DNA from: JAKPQD01 sp029572965
Lineage (GTDB): Bacteria; Bacteroidota; Bacteroidia; Bacteroidales; DTGW01
Direction of reading: 5' to 3'
NCBI GenBank assembly: GCA_035374585.1
Contig: DAOSPF010000078.1
Location: 1-12,818, forward strand
Length of the DNA stretch: 12,818 nt
Shown: piece after piece, positions 1 to 7,222 of the stretch
How positions within the stretch are numbered: the stretch's first letter is position 1
Layout: each line of letters opens with the position of its first letter
Position numbers and translations under genes: made by a program
The notes under the pieces: model-generated
What the model saw: only the letters and a program-made list of their open reading frames with translations
The model's database searches: none
What the model was told of the DNA's origin: nothing

Positions 1-1130
1 ATTTCATCAGCATTGGAGCAGGAAAAATTCAACCGCATGGTGGACACATCATTTTTGTTGACATAAAACGGGTTGCCAGGGACAAAAGCTACTTTACGCT
101 CAATACATTTGTTGAACAAGGTCATAGAAGATAAGTGATTGGGTAGTGTCAACCACAAAAACATACCTCCCTCAGGCAGAGTAAATTTAACCTCTTTGGG
201 CATTAGCTTTTTAATGGCATCTACCATTGCTTCGCGCTGTTTGCCATAAGCATCGCGGATATTTTGGATGTGTTTATCTAAATCATCGTCAATAAGAAAC
301 TGGTAAACTATACGTTGGGCAATATAACTGGTGTGCAGGTCGGTAGCTTGTTTGGCAACAACCAGCTTTTCATACACTTCATCCGGGGCAACCACCCACC
401 CTAAACGGAATGAAGGGGCTACAATCTTTGAAAAAGACCCTAACATCATGACGTTATCAGGGATAAGAGTTTTAAACGAAGCCTCTTGCTCGCCCAAAAA
501 CCTCAACTCGCCATAGGGGTCGTCTTCTACCATCACTATACCGGCTTTTTCAATCAGGCCAGCTACTTCCTTGCGGTTTTCAGACGTATAAGTTATCCCC
601 GATGGATTTTGAAAATTAGGAACAGCATAAAAAAGTTTGAAACGAGAAGAAAACAAGGCTTTTTTCAGTATCTGTACATCCATTCCTTCATGATTGAGCG
701 GGATAGCTGTAAATACAGGTTTGTAAACCGACAAAGCCTGAATAGCCCCCAAATAAGCAGGTTCTTCAATCAGTACATTGTCCCCTTCGTTGATAAATAT
801 CTTTCCCAAGAGGTCTAACCCCTGCTGCGAACCGGTAGTAATAAGGATATTATCCGGGTTAACTTCTATGCCTTTATGTGTTTTATACCTGTTGGCAATA
901 AACTCGCGCAGAGGCTTATAACCTTCAGTTGTACTATATTGCAGGATATTTTTACCGTCAGTTTTAAAAACTTTTTCGGTAGCCTTTCTCAGGCCTTCAA
1001 CAGGAAATAAGTCTTTATTGGGCAAGCCTCCGGCAAAAGAGATAAACGATGGATCGGAAGCAACTTTCAATATTTCGCGGATGAAAGACTTAGGTACACC
1101 GTTCATCCTAACAGAAAAACTATAGTTCAT
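1..1130 (-). CDS. PLP-dependent aminotransferase, class I/II (2-aminoadipate/MocR-catalytic-domain type), 3' end cut by window
   Basis: A fold-type I aminotransferase that would move an amino group between an amino acid and a 2-oxo acid in the cytoplasm. I translated the minus strand from the ATG at 1130-1128; it stays open for 376 codons to the window edge. Visible landmarks are an N-terminal ISFAGGLPNKDLFP segment, ITTGSQQGLDL (cofactor phosphate region), a PNFQNPSG motif, EDDPYGELRF, and GSFSKIVAPSFRLGW, in which K235 is the expected Schiff-base lysine. The last residues read LNFSCSNADE, close to the usual C-terminus, so perhaps 20-30 residues are missing. There is no GntR-type helix-turn-helix at the front, so it is a stand-alone enzyme of the LysN/2-aminoadipate type rather than a MocR regulator. 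A TATCTTTG box lies 28 nt upstream. The substrate cannot be read from sequence. The family call is firm. Confidence 0.93.
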   Translation of the reverse strand, partial: MNYSFSVRMNGVPKSFIREILKVASDPSFISFAGGLPNKDLFPVEGLRKATEKVFKTDGKNILQYSTTEGYKPLREFIANRYKTHKGIEVNPDNILITTGSQQGLDLLGKIFINEGDNVLIEEPAYLGAIQALSVYKPVFTAIPLNHEGMDVQILKKALFSSRFKLFYAVPNFQNPSGITYTSENRKEVAGLIEKAGIVMVEDDPYGELRFLGEQEASFKTLIPDNVMMLGSFSKIVAPSFRLGWVVAPDEVYEKLVVAKQATDLHTSYIAQRIVYQFLIDDDLDKHIQNIRDAYGKQREAMVDAIKKLMPKEVKFTLPEGGMFLWLTLPNHLSSMTLFNKCIERKVAFVPGNPFYVNKNDVSTMRLNFSCSNADE

Positions 1131-1158
1131 AATGCAATCTAAAGGGTTTTTAGTATTG

Positions 1159-1166
1159 CAAAGATA
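1159..1166 (-). promoter_or_regulatory. Bacteroidota -7 box for the aminotransferase
   Basis: The minus strand reads TATCTTTG, an exact match to the Bacteroidota -7 consensus TAnnTTTG, ending 28 nt before the ATG. No TTG -33 element is found at the usual 17-23 nt spacing, so the call rests on the -7 box and its position. Confidence 0.5.
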
Positions 1167-1203
1167 CATAAAAAAGGGGAAAGAGAAAAAGTTCAAAAAA
1201 AAG

Positions 1204-1242
1204 GAAAAACCCGGGAGCTATCGTTTCACTTCCGGGTTTTTC
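1204..1242 (-). terminator. Rho-independent terminator after the GH51 gene
   Basis: A perfect 11-bp inverted repeat, GAAAAACCCGG (1204-1214) with CCGGGTTTTTC (1232-1242), encloses a 17-nt loop. On the minus strand it is followed by CCTTTTTTTTG. It begins 54 nt past the GH51 stop codon, so it separates that transcript from the aminotransferase gene. Confidence 0.8.
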
Positions 1243-1296
1243 TCTTACCTTTATAATGAAAAAAGTAATTCTTATACTTTTGTGCCAGCAGAAATT

Positions 1297-3291
1297 TTAC
1301 TCATACCAAAGCATTGAAGCCGGGATAAGTTGTTTGTTCATGTCCGGGCCCTGGATAAATAGCTGTAACCCGGCTCCACCACCACCTTGGAAGAACTGCA
1401 CTTCAAACTTATGATAACCCTTTTGCAGATACGATGAGCCTTGCATTTCTACCATACCATGAAGGCCATCATTGCTGATAATGCATTCATCGTTAATAAT
1501 TAATCTCGAACCGTCATCAGAACTGAGGCCAAAGTCGTACATGCCATCTTTTTCAATCTTGATAAGCCCTTTGTAAACAACGCCAAAGTTAAGCTCAGGG
1601 AAACCTTTTATTACATCCATTTCAGTAGCTACGCCCTGCTTAACAGCTGTTAAAGTAGTAAAATTGGGCAATTTTGTCCAAGTTCCTTCATACAGGTCGT
1701 ATTTCAAACCGGCTTTAGGGTTTTTGGGCTTTATAGTCATATCCGAGACCTGACGTTTGCCATCAACAGTAAGCATTACCACAGAGTGCGCCGGCAATGT
1801 AACATCAACGCCTGTTTTGGTTGTTTTAAATTTAGTAAATGCTTTAATACCAATTTCGTTTGGTTTATCAAAGGTATTGTGGGCATTGAGCTTGTCGGCC
1901 GAAATAATTTCTCCGGTGATTTTTGAGACATCATACCCTTTCAAGTTGCAAGTCAACACTTGTTCTTTGGTGGCATGAAGGTTACAAATGGTGATGTGCA
2001 TAACACCATTTTTATCAATTGAGGTGGACATATTCAACGAAGGGACGCTTTTCTGATTAAAAGTATAATCTTCGCATTGAAGTGATGTTGGAACTAATAA
2101 AGCATCCTGGTGTACTTTGTACATATCAAAAACATGATAAGTAGGAGTAAGTATCATCTTTTCTTTATCAGTCAGGATAACAGCCTGCAAAACATTAACC
2201 ACTTGTGCAATAGCTGCAAGCCTTACCCTATCGCAATGGTTGTTGAAAATATTGAGGTTGATACCAGCCACGAGCGCATCGCGGAGCGTATTTTGCTGAT
2301 ATAAAAAGCCAGGATTTGTACCAGGTTCAACAGCATACCATGTCCCCCATTCGTCAACAGCAAGGGCTACAGACTTAGCGGGGTCGTACTTATCCATGAT
2401 TTCAGAATGTTTGGTAACTAAAGTCTCCATGCGAAGGGTCTTGTTAAGTACGTCAAACCATCCGGCTTCGTCAAAGTCAGTGGCACTTTTGGTATTAGCC
2501 CATGTATATGAGTGCAATGACAAGCCCCACATGTTAGTACCTATTTCTTTCATTACGGTTTCTGTCCAGTTGTAATCTTCATCTGAAGGGCCCACCATGA
2601 TTTTGCGAAGGTTGTTTGAACCATAGTTTTTGAGGAATGAACTGAAATGTAAGGCTAAATCAGAGTAATAGTCAGGCTTCATGTTTCCGCCACAACCCCA
2701 GGTTTCGTTACCTACACCCCAAAACTTAACGCCCCACGATTTGTCACGGCCGTTTTGTTTTCGGAGCTGGGTCATCGGGCTAACGTTGTCAGAGTTGAGG
2801 TATTCTACCCATTGCGACATTTCCTGGATAGTACCACTACCAACATTGCCACTGATATATGGTTCGCACCCCAGTTGGTTACATAGCTCCATAAACTCAT
2901 GGGTCCCGAAACTATTGTCTTCGGTAACACCGCCCCAGTTGGTATTAATCATAGATGGACGAAGGTTGCGCGGCCCAATACCGTCTTTCCAGTGATATTC
3001 ATCTGCAAAGCAACCACCAGGCCAACGAAGTGAAGGTATCTGTATTTTCTTCAGGGCTTCAACAACATCTGTCCTGATCCCGTTTTTATTAGGTATGGTA
3101 GAGTTTTCGCCAACCCATATCCCTTCATAAATACAATGTCCCAAGTGTTCAGAAAAGTGGCTGTAAATGTATTTACTGATTTTTTGCTTGGCTTTTGAAG
3201 CGTCTATTTCAGCAACATTTTTGTTGGCCTGGCTGTTGATAACATTAACAGACAAGCCAAAAATCAACGCGATAGTTACCAGTTTTTTCAT
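1297..3291 (-). CDS. GH51 alpha-L-arabinofuranosidase with C-terminal PA14 domain, secreted
   Basis: A retaining exo-glycosidase expected to release terminal arabinofuranose from arabinoxylan or arabinan. The chosen start (ATG 3291-3289) gives 664 residues and begins MKKLVTIALIFGLSV, a normal Sec signal peptide ending near residue 20-22; an in-frame ATG 26 codons upstream would put extra hydrophobic sequence ahead of it. The (beta/alpha)8 catalytic domain covers about 30-375. It carries SLRWPGGCFADEYHWKDG, the acid/base Glu196 in FWGVGNETWG, and the nucleophile Glu314 in ALAVDEWGTW. A beta-sandwich follows (about 380-510), then a PA14-like domain (about 527-664) with the typical SSDDGSRLIIND motif. 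PA14 domains often bind carbohydrate, so it may dock the enzyme on substrate. There is no T9SS tail, so a periplasmic location is inferred. It is a single-gene unit with its own terminator. Very sure of GH51; fairly sure of PA14. Confidence 0.95.
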   Translation of the reverse strand: MKKLVTIALIFGLSVNVINSQANKNVAEIDASKAKQKISKYIYSHFSEHLGHCIYEGIWVGENSTIPNKNGIRTDVVEALKKIQIPSLRWPGGCFADEYHWKDGIGPRNLRPSMINTNWGGVTEDNSFGTHEFMELCNQLGCEPYISGNVGSGTIQEMSQWVEYLNSDNVSPMTQLRKQNGRDKSWGVKFWGVGNETWGCGGNMKPDYYSDLALHFSSFLKNYGSNNLRKIMVGPSDEDYNWTETVMKEIGTNMWGLSLHSYTWANTKSATDFDEAGWFDVLNKTLRMETLVTKHSEIMDKYDPAKSVALAVDEWGTWYAVEPGTNPGFLYQQNTLRDALVAGINLNIFNNHCDRVRLAAIAQVVNVLQAVILTDKEKMILTPTYHVFDMYKVHQDALLVPTSLQCEDYTFNQKSVPSLNMSTSIDKNGVMHITICNLHATKEQVLTCNLKGYDVSKITGEIISADKLNAHNTFDKPNEIGIKAFTKFKTTKTGVDVTLPAHSVVMLTVDGKRQVSDMTIKPKNPKAGLKYDLYEGTWTKLPNFTTLTAVKQGVATEMDVIKGFPELNFGVVYKGLIKIEKDGMYDFGLSSDDGSRLIINDECIISNDGLHGMVEMQGSSYLQKGYHKFEVQFFQGGGGAGLQLFIQGPDMNKQLIPASMLWYE

Positions 3292-3331
3292 ACTCGTGTT
3301 TTTAATAAGTGTAATTTTTACAATTGTAGCC

Positions 3332-3339
3332 CAAAAATA
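3332..3339 (-). promoter_or_regulatory. Candidate -7 box for the GH51 gene
   Basis: The minus strand reads TATTTTTG, matching TAnnTTTG, ending 40 nt before the preferred GH51 start. It lies within the longer reading frame that begins at 3369, which is another reason to prefer the start at 3291. No well-spaced -33 element is seen and the surroundings are AT-rich, so chance matches are possible. Confidence 0.4.
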
Positions 3340-3459
3340 ATATAATAAAGTTAAAGAAATGATAAACACAATTTGAAAAAGAACATAAAAACATTTTTAA
3401 TAATCACTTTTGTCCTATATAATAGTAAGGCTAAAGCCCAATTAATTCAAAGCTTTAAC

Positions 3460-3486
3460 TAACCCCAGCCTTAAAAATTGGGGTTA
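3460..3486 (-). terminator. Possible hairpin terminator after the lipocalin-like gene
   Basis: TAACCCCA (3460-3467) and TGGGGTTA (3479-3486) form a perfect 8-bp stem with an 11-nt loop, about 75 nt past the stop of the upstream minus-strand gene. No T-run follows on either strand, so it is a stable hairpin but a weak terminator candidate. The rest of the 270-bp spacer 3292-3561 shows only the GH51 promoter candidate. Confidence 0.35.
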
Positions 3487-3561
3487 CAAATTCTAACTTA
3501 CTGAAGCACTTTAGTCCTGATATTTTAAACGGACAACAGTTTTAACAAATAGTAAAATAAT

Positions 3562-4986
3562 CTATTTCGTTTTGCTAAATGTAAATTCTACTTCAGAAGT
3601 GGTATCGCCAGTAAGGTATGCCATTCCTTTGATTGTAAGGTTTTCTCCATTGAGAGAAGTAATTTGAAAAATAGAAGCAAGAGATTCGTCAATATCTTCG
3701 TTATCATCAAAAATCAAATACTTACGTTCATTGATTTTATTCTTTGAGACTTTATAGTAATATTTTGTGGTTTTTGCTTCACATGCCGGGGCATCTCCTT
3801 CAATGACGTTCAATATACGGTTAGCTGATATATCAAATATTTTATGCTTTTTATATGAATCAAGCTCTGACAAAATATCATTGGACTCTTTTCCATCTTT
3901 GTTTAAGTCCACTTTTTCATCAGAAATATATTTAATAAGTCTCCATTTGCCTTCCAATAAAGGCATAATTTTGTATTCGGGATGATTTTTAATGTACCTG
4001 CTTTCATAATCTAAAAGCCATTTTCGCACTTGTTTCAAATTGTTTTTAAAGTCTTTATCATTATTATAGCCTAAAGATTGATAATAATAGCTTTCTGCAT
4101 TTTCAATATTGCCCAGCCATGCATTTGCAACAGCCAAATTGACACATAAACCACAATAAATTTCTTTTGTAATACGAGCCTTTGGGTTGACAGTGTCCTT
4201 TTCAGTTAATGCTTTTCCCCAAACAGCCACACAGCTTTCAATTTTCTTTTTTTGCTCTTCATTTAACCCTCCTTTTATATCTTCTTTCATTACTGTTTTG
4301 AATTGTTTAAAAGCATCATCAAGGTCGTCATAATTATGTTTCCCTTTGGCGGTATAAAGATCCATTCGGAACAACGCTTTTTGCTCTTTGCCCCAATAAT
4401 TGCGCAAAAGAGAAAATATTCTGGTTGAAATGTAATTTTTTAAAGTATTGTCAATCTCTGTTTGGGATATCTGTTTTTCGAGACTTTCTTTCGCAGCTAT
4501 TGATCTTGTTTCAAAGAAACTATTTATATTTATGGGTTCCTTGAAAATAACACCGGGCATTTTTTTACCTTTAACAACCAATTCAAACCTGATAGTAAAA
4601 AAGACCCTGTAAAAACGTTCATAATCTTTCTTTTCAGAACGTTCAATAACGGTATCAATAGCTTCTTTTCTAACTATTTTATAGTTAAGCCTTTCAAATG
4701 ATATTTTTATATCTGCTTCCGATTCGTTATACACCTGTGTATATCCTTCTATAGGTCGTGTCCAGGCATATTTTGGGTCATTTACTGTATTGAAACATTC
4801 TTCATCCTTCCCTAATCGGCTGGTTTCAATATAAAAAGTGCTAACAAACGAAGGTAAGGGATTGTTGGGATATAAATAATATACTTCCGAAATCGACTTA
4901 TCTTTCAATGTCTGTGAGTAGATTGCAGTTGAACATAAGCATGTGCAAACCGTTAAGAACATTAGTTTTATCATTAATGTTTTCAT
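3562..4986 (-). CDS. Secreted protein of unknown function with TPR-like and C-terminal lipocalin-like regions
   Basis: I do not recognise the full 474-residue protein. It starts with a signal peptide (MKTLMIKLMFLTVC..., likely cleaved near AIYSQ, residues 21-25). Cysteines at 14, 16 and 18 lie inside the hydrophobic core but do not make a clean lipobox. Residues about 30-170 are beta-rich and of unknown family. Residues about 200-335 are helical and include a TPR-like helix pair, ANAWLGNIENAESYYYQSL (287-305). Residues about 340-474 start with LLEGKWRLIKYI and contain VDLNKDGKESNDIL; this resembles lipocalin-like domains common in Bacteroidota, and the DLNKDG loop looks like a calcium-binding turn. 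It would act in the periplasm or at the outer membrane. The gene is a single unit, transcribed away from the GH11 gene, with a long structured leader. Function unknown; the gene itself is clear. Confidence 0.85.
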   Translation of the reverse strand: MKTLMIKLMFLTVCTCLCSTAIYSQTLKDKSISEVYYLYPNNPLPSFVSTFYIETSRLGKDEECFNTVNDPKYAWTRPIEGYTQVYNESEADIKISFERLNYKIVRKEAIDTVIERSEKKDYERFYRVFFTIRFELVVKGKKMPGVIFKEPININSFFETRSIAAKESLEKQISQTEIDNTLKNYISTRIFSLLRNYWGKEQKALFRMDLYTAKGKHNYDDLDDAFKQFKTVMKEDIKGGLNEEQKKKIESCVAVWGKALTEKDTVNPKARITKEIYCGLCVNLAVANAWLGNIENAESYYYQSLGYNNDKDFKNNLKQVRKWLLDYESRYIKNHPEYKIMPLLEGKWRLIKYISDEKVDLNKDGKESNDILSELDSYKKHKIFDISANRILNVIEGDAPACEAKTTKYYYKVSKNKINERKYLIFDDNEDIDESLASIFQITSLNGENLTIKGMAYLTGDTTSEVEFTFSKTK

Positions 4987-5066
4987 CCGTAAATAATTTT
5001 TTTAATAAGGTCGGATGAACCCCGAAGGGCTCTCCGAAGGAAAACTCGCATGATGAATTTTCATCC
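4982..5066 (-). promoter_or_regulatory. Structured 5' leader with alternative pairings reaching the start codon
   Basis: In mRNA sense (minus strand), TTCATCCG (5019-5012) is perfectly complementary to CGGATGAA (4989-4982), which holds the ATG start codon; the loop is 22 nt. A further upstream GGATGAA (5066-5060) can pair either with the same TTCATCC (5019-5013) or, as GATGAA, with the adjacent TTCATC (5057-5052). Between them sits CCC-TTCG-GGG, a UUCG-type tetraloop hairpin. These mutually exclusive stems resemble a translational switch. The pairings are seen; regulation is inference. No known riboswitch class is recognised. Confidence 0.35.
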
Positions 5067-5148
5067 TTGTTTGTGTTTAACGAATCATGCTCGTTTCATA
5101 ATGAATTGTTTAGGTTAAAATTTGGTTTTTATAGAATTAGTAACCTTT

Positions 5149-5156
5149 CAAAGATA
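5149..5156 (-). promoter_or_regulatory. Candidate -7 box for the lipocalin-like gene
   Basis: The minus strand reads TATCTTTG, the same octamer found before the aminotransferase gene. It would give a 5' leader of about 155 nt. No -33 TTG lies at normal spacing. Confidence 0.4.
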
Positions 5157-5285
5157 TTACTATTTTCCAAATAAGCCTTGTTTTTAATAATTTACCAGAA
5201 TTCGAAGACAAAAATGACCTATAAAATTGACAGAACTATGTTTTTGATTTACACAAAAATTAATGTGTCACAATGACAGAAATGC

Positions 5286-5293
5286 TATTTTTG
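5286..5293 (+). promoter_or_regulatory. -7 box for the GH11 xylanase
   Basis: TATTTTTG matches TAnnTTTG and ends 23 nt before the ATG at 5317, a spacing similar to that at the aminotransferase. Together with the minus-strand box at 5149-5156 it makes the 330-bp region 4987-5316 a divergent promoter region; no gene is visible in it. Confidence 0.5.
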
Positions 5294-5316
5294 CTTCAAT
5301 TAAAAAAGTATAAACT

Positions 5317-6303
5317 ATGAAAATCAGATTAGGTAAAAACTTACTGACAATATTTATGTCAGGCGCTGTATTGCTAACACCACTTTTGTTTCCGCCGGCT
5401 GCAGCACAAAAAACGGTATGCGCCAATGAAATTGGCACAGAAGGAGGGTATAGCTACGAACTTTGGAAACAAAAAAATGATGCAGAAAGCTGTATGACAC
5501 TTAAAGACGGTTTTTTGTTTAGTTGCGAATGGAAAGAAAGTTCTGAAAACTTCTTAGCACGCAGGGGGTTCAAATATGATACAACCCAGACACCTTCACA
5601 AATTGGCAATTTTGTTGCATCGTTTGCATGCAATTACAACCCTTCAGGCAATTCGTACCTTGCGGTTTATGGTTGGACTGTCTCCCCGCTTGTAGAGTTC
5701 TATATCATCGAAAGCTGGGGTACCTGGAGACCACCGGGAGCTACATCAAAAGGGACTATTACTGTTGATGGCGGCACATACGATATTTATCAAACTACCC
5801 GTGAAAACCAGGCATCAATAAAAGGTACTGCAACTTTTCAACAATATTGGAGTGTACGGCGTACTAAACGCACAAGTGGCAATATTTCTATTTTTAAACA
5901 TTTTGAAAAATGGGAAGAAATGAATATGCCATTAGGGAAACTTTACGACATCAACTTGTTGATAGAAGGATACAAAAGCAGCGGTAATGCTGAATTTACC
6001 AGTGCCACTATAGACACTAACGGCGACCCGACAGCTGTTAACGCTATTGAAAACAACACAAAGCAAAACTCGCCATTGTCTGTTAGTGTTGATCCCTCTT
6101 TAAATATATTGGACGTAAACGTTTTAAAAGCATCAGGCAGCCCCATTAAAGCAAATATTTATAGCATAAGTGGAACTTTACTCAAAAAAGTTGAGCTGGT
6201 TAGTGGTAATAACAAAATTGATATTAACGATCTTCAAAAAGGCTTATATCTTCTAAGTACAAGCATAAATAATGAAGTTATTGCCCAAAAATTCCTGAAA
6301 TAG
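5317..6303 (+). CDS. GH11 endo-1,4-beta-xylanase with T9SS C-terminal sorting domain
   Basis: A retaining endo-xylanase that cuts the beta-1,4-xylan backbone, expected on the cell surface or outside the cell. The 328-residue protein has a signal peptide (about 1-31, ending PPAAAQ), the GH11 jelly-roll (about 34-232) and a T9SS type A sorting domain (about 253-328, ending VIAQKFLK). Both GH11 signatures are present: nucleophile Glu127 in SPLVEFYIIESWGTW and acid/base Glu217 in LLIEGYKSSGNAEF. The thumb reads QASIKGTATFQQYWSVRRTK, where the usual PSI tip is ASI. The linker after the catalytic domain (DTNGDPTAVNAIENN) leads straight into the sorting domain, with no carbohydrate-binding module. 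It has its own promoter box and ends at a strong terminator. GH11 is, to my knowledge, less common in Bacteroidota than GH10. Confidence 0.97.
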   Translation: MKIRLGKNLLTIFMSGAVLLTPLLFPPAAAQKTVCANEIGTEGGYSYELWKQKNDAESCMTLKDGFLFSCEWKESSENFLARRGFKYDTTQTPSQIGNFVASFACNYNPSGNSYLAVYGWTVSPLVEFYIIESWGTWRPPGATSKGTITVDGGTYDIYQTTRENQASIKGTATFQQYWSVRRTKRTSGNISIFKHFEKWEEMNMPLGKLYDINLLIEGYKSSGNAEFTSATIDTNGDPTAVNAIENNTKQNSPLSVSVDPSLNILDVNVLKASGSPIKANIYSISGTLLKKVELVSGNNKIDINDLQKGLYLLSTSINNEVIAQKFLK

Positions 6304-6329
6304 TATCTTTACTACATATAGGTTATGAT

Positions 6330-6373
6330 AAAAACTGCCAATTCTTTGCAAATGCAAACTATTGGCAGTTTTT
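6330..6373. terminator. Bidirectional terminator between GH11 and DUF3124 genes
   Basis: A perfect 13-bp stem, AAAAACTGCCAAT (6330-6342) with ATTGGCAGTTTTT (6361-6373), contains an inner stem TTTGCA/TGCAAA (6345-6358). On the plus strand a run of eight T follows the G at 6368; on the minus strand the A-run becomes a T-run. It sits 26 nt after the GH11 stop and 10 nt after the convergent DUF3124 stop. Confidence 0.88.
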
Positions 6374-6383
6374 TTTACAAAAA

Positions 6384-6929
6384 TCAACGTATTTCGCGTA
6401 ACACTTTGCCATTGCTTAAAAATGACACCCCTTGTCCACTGGTCAGCCCAATCATAACAGACTCTACAAGCGGCTCATTAACTAATGTATCAGCCTGCCA
6501 TTCAATGATAAAATTAGCGCCTGTACCGCTTTTGTCAATTTCAGGAACAAAAAAGTTAGTTGCCCCAAGGGGGTTAAGAACTGAATCTTTATCAAGATAA
6601 CTTCTGACAAACTTTCCATCATTGTTGAAATACAAAACCTTGGTAATTTTGACAGTTTTGGTAAAATCTGTATTATGAATAGCTATAAAAGCGCTAAGGT
6701 CAAATATCCTGTTCTTTTCCTGATAAGGGATATTTGAATACACAGGCAGATATAACACTTGTCCCCGTACTTTTTTAATGCTTGAAGACTCGTTAATTTG
6801 CAAATGATTTTGATCAAAGCCATTTTGAAGAATATCATGCCCGTTATTACTAACATTCATGCATGAAGAAAACAACAACCCAATGCATACAAAAAGTAAA
6901 AATCGGAGAAATAAAAATTTAGAATTCAT
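6384..6929 (-). CDS. DUF3124 family lipoprotein
   Basis: A 181-residue predicted lipoprotein. The signal peptide MNSKFLFLRFLLFVCIGLLF ends in a lipobox, FSSC, with Cys23 as the lipidated residue. The rest matches my memory of DUF3124: VLYLPVYSNIPY at the front of the domain, then FIAIHNTD, VRSYLDKDSVLNPLGATNFFVPE, and the most typical stretch, SGTGANFIIEWQAD followed by NEPLVESVMIGLTSGQGVSF. The family has no assigned biochemical role; a beta-sandwich fold is likely. It would be anchored in the periplasm or outer membrane. It is a single gene converging on GH11 and sharing its terminator, so a functional link with the xylanase is not implied. Family call is strong, function unknown. Confidence 0.88.
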   Translation of the reverse strand: MNSKFLFLRFLLFVCIGLLFSSCMNVSNNGHDILQNGFDQNHLQINESSSIKKVRGQVLYLPVYSNIPYQEKNRIFDLSAFIAIHNTDFTKTVKITKVLYFNNDGKFVRSYLDKDSVLNPLGATNFFVPEIDKSGTGANFIIEWQADTLVNEPLVESVMIGLTSGQGVSFLSNGKVLREIR

Positions 6930-6955
6930 GTTATTGGTTTTTTAAATTTTGAAGT

Positions 6956-6984
6956 TAAAAGTACATCAATTTTCGTTTTGACAA
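6956..6984 (-). promoter_or_regulatory. Candidate promoter for the DUF3124 gene
   Basis: On the minus strand a TTG (6984-6982) is followed after 18 nt by TACTTTTA (6963-6956). This is one base off the TAnnTTTG consensus but has a normal -33/-7 spacing, and it lies 26 nt upstream of the ATG. Confidence 0.35.
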
Positions 6985-6989
6985 ATCAT

Positions 6990-7172
6990 TTAACCTCTTT
7001 CAAAAGCTATATTGCCAGAAATAAAAAACAGACTCATTAAAGCCAGGAAATAGGGTAAAAATGAAATTGCCACAAAAAATGCTAAGTCTAAAAGCCTTGA
7101 TGCTGTCAACTTTGCAGTTTTATGTTTTTGAGTTAAGGGTAAATTCAAAAAAGCTTTATAATCGTCATCCAC
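6990..7172 (-). CDS. Doubtful small single-span membrane protein
   Basis: A 60-residue reading frame in the 293-bp space between the DUF3124 gene and the TerC gene. It begins MDDDYKAFLNLPLTQKHK, is basic in the middle, and has a strongly hydrophobic stretch (about 29-53, LAFFVAISFLPYFLALMSLF), so it would look like a one-pass inner-membrane peptide. An AAGG sequence lies about 8 nt before the ATG. It begins 50 nt after the TerC stop on the same strand and could be co-transcribed. No family is recognised, and AT-rich DNA yields hydrophobic frames by chance, so this may not be a gene. Confidence 0.25.
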   Translation of the reverse strand: MDDDYKAFLNLPLTQKHKTAKLTASRLLDLAFFVAISFLPYFLALMSLFFISGNIAFERG

Positions 7173-7222
7173 GCCTTAAACAGATATCATGTTGTCAGAA
7201 TTCTATATACCCTACTACTGGT

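Noticed and set aside
486..818. 110-codon plus-strand frame with hydrophobic sequence
   Set aside because: It lies wholly inside the aminotransferase on the other strand, whose motifs are unmistakable; it is an antisense shadow.
1132..1317. 61-codon plus-strand frame rich in lysine
   Set aside because: It runs through an A-rich promoter and terminator region and has low-complexity content; it overlaps the GH51 terminator and 3' end.
2681..2995. 104-codon plus-strand frame opposite GH51
   Set aside because: Antisense to conserved catalytic-domain coding sequence, with no recognisable family.
3292..3369. Upstream start for the GH51 gene adding 26 residues
   Set aside because: The extension would precede a perfectly good signal peptide and would include the likely promoter box; the ATG at 3291 fits better.
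5022..5040. CCGAAGG direct repeat (5022-5028 and 5034-5040) as a transcription-factor site
   Set aside because: The two copies lie inside the structured leader and form UUCG-type loops in the RNA; two short copies are too little evidence for a binding site.
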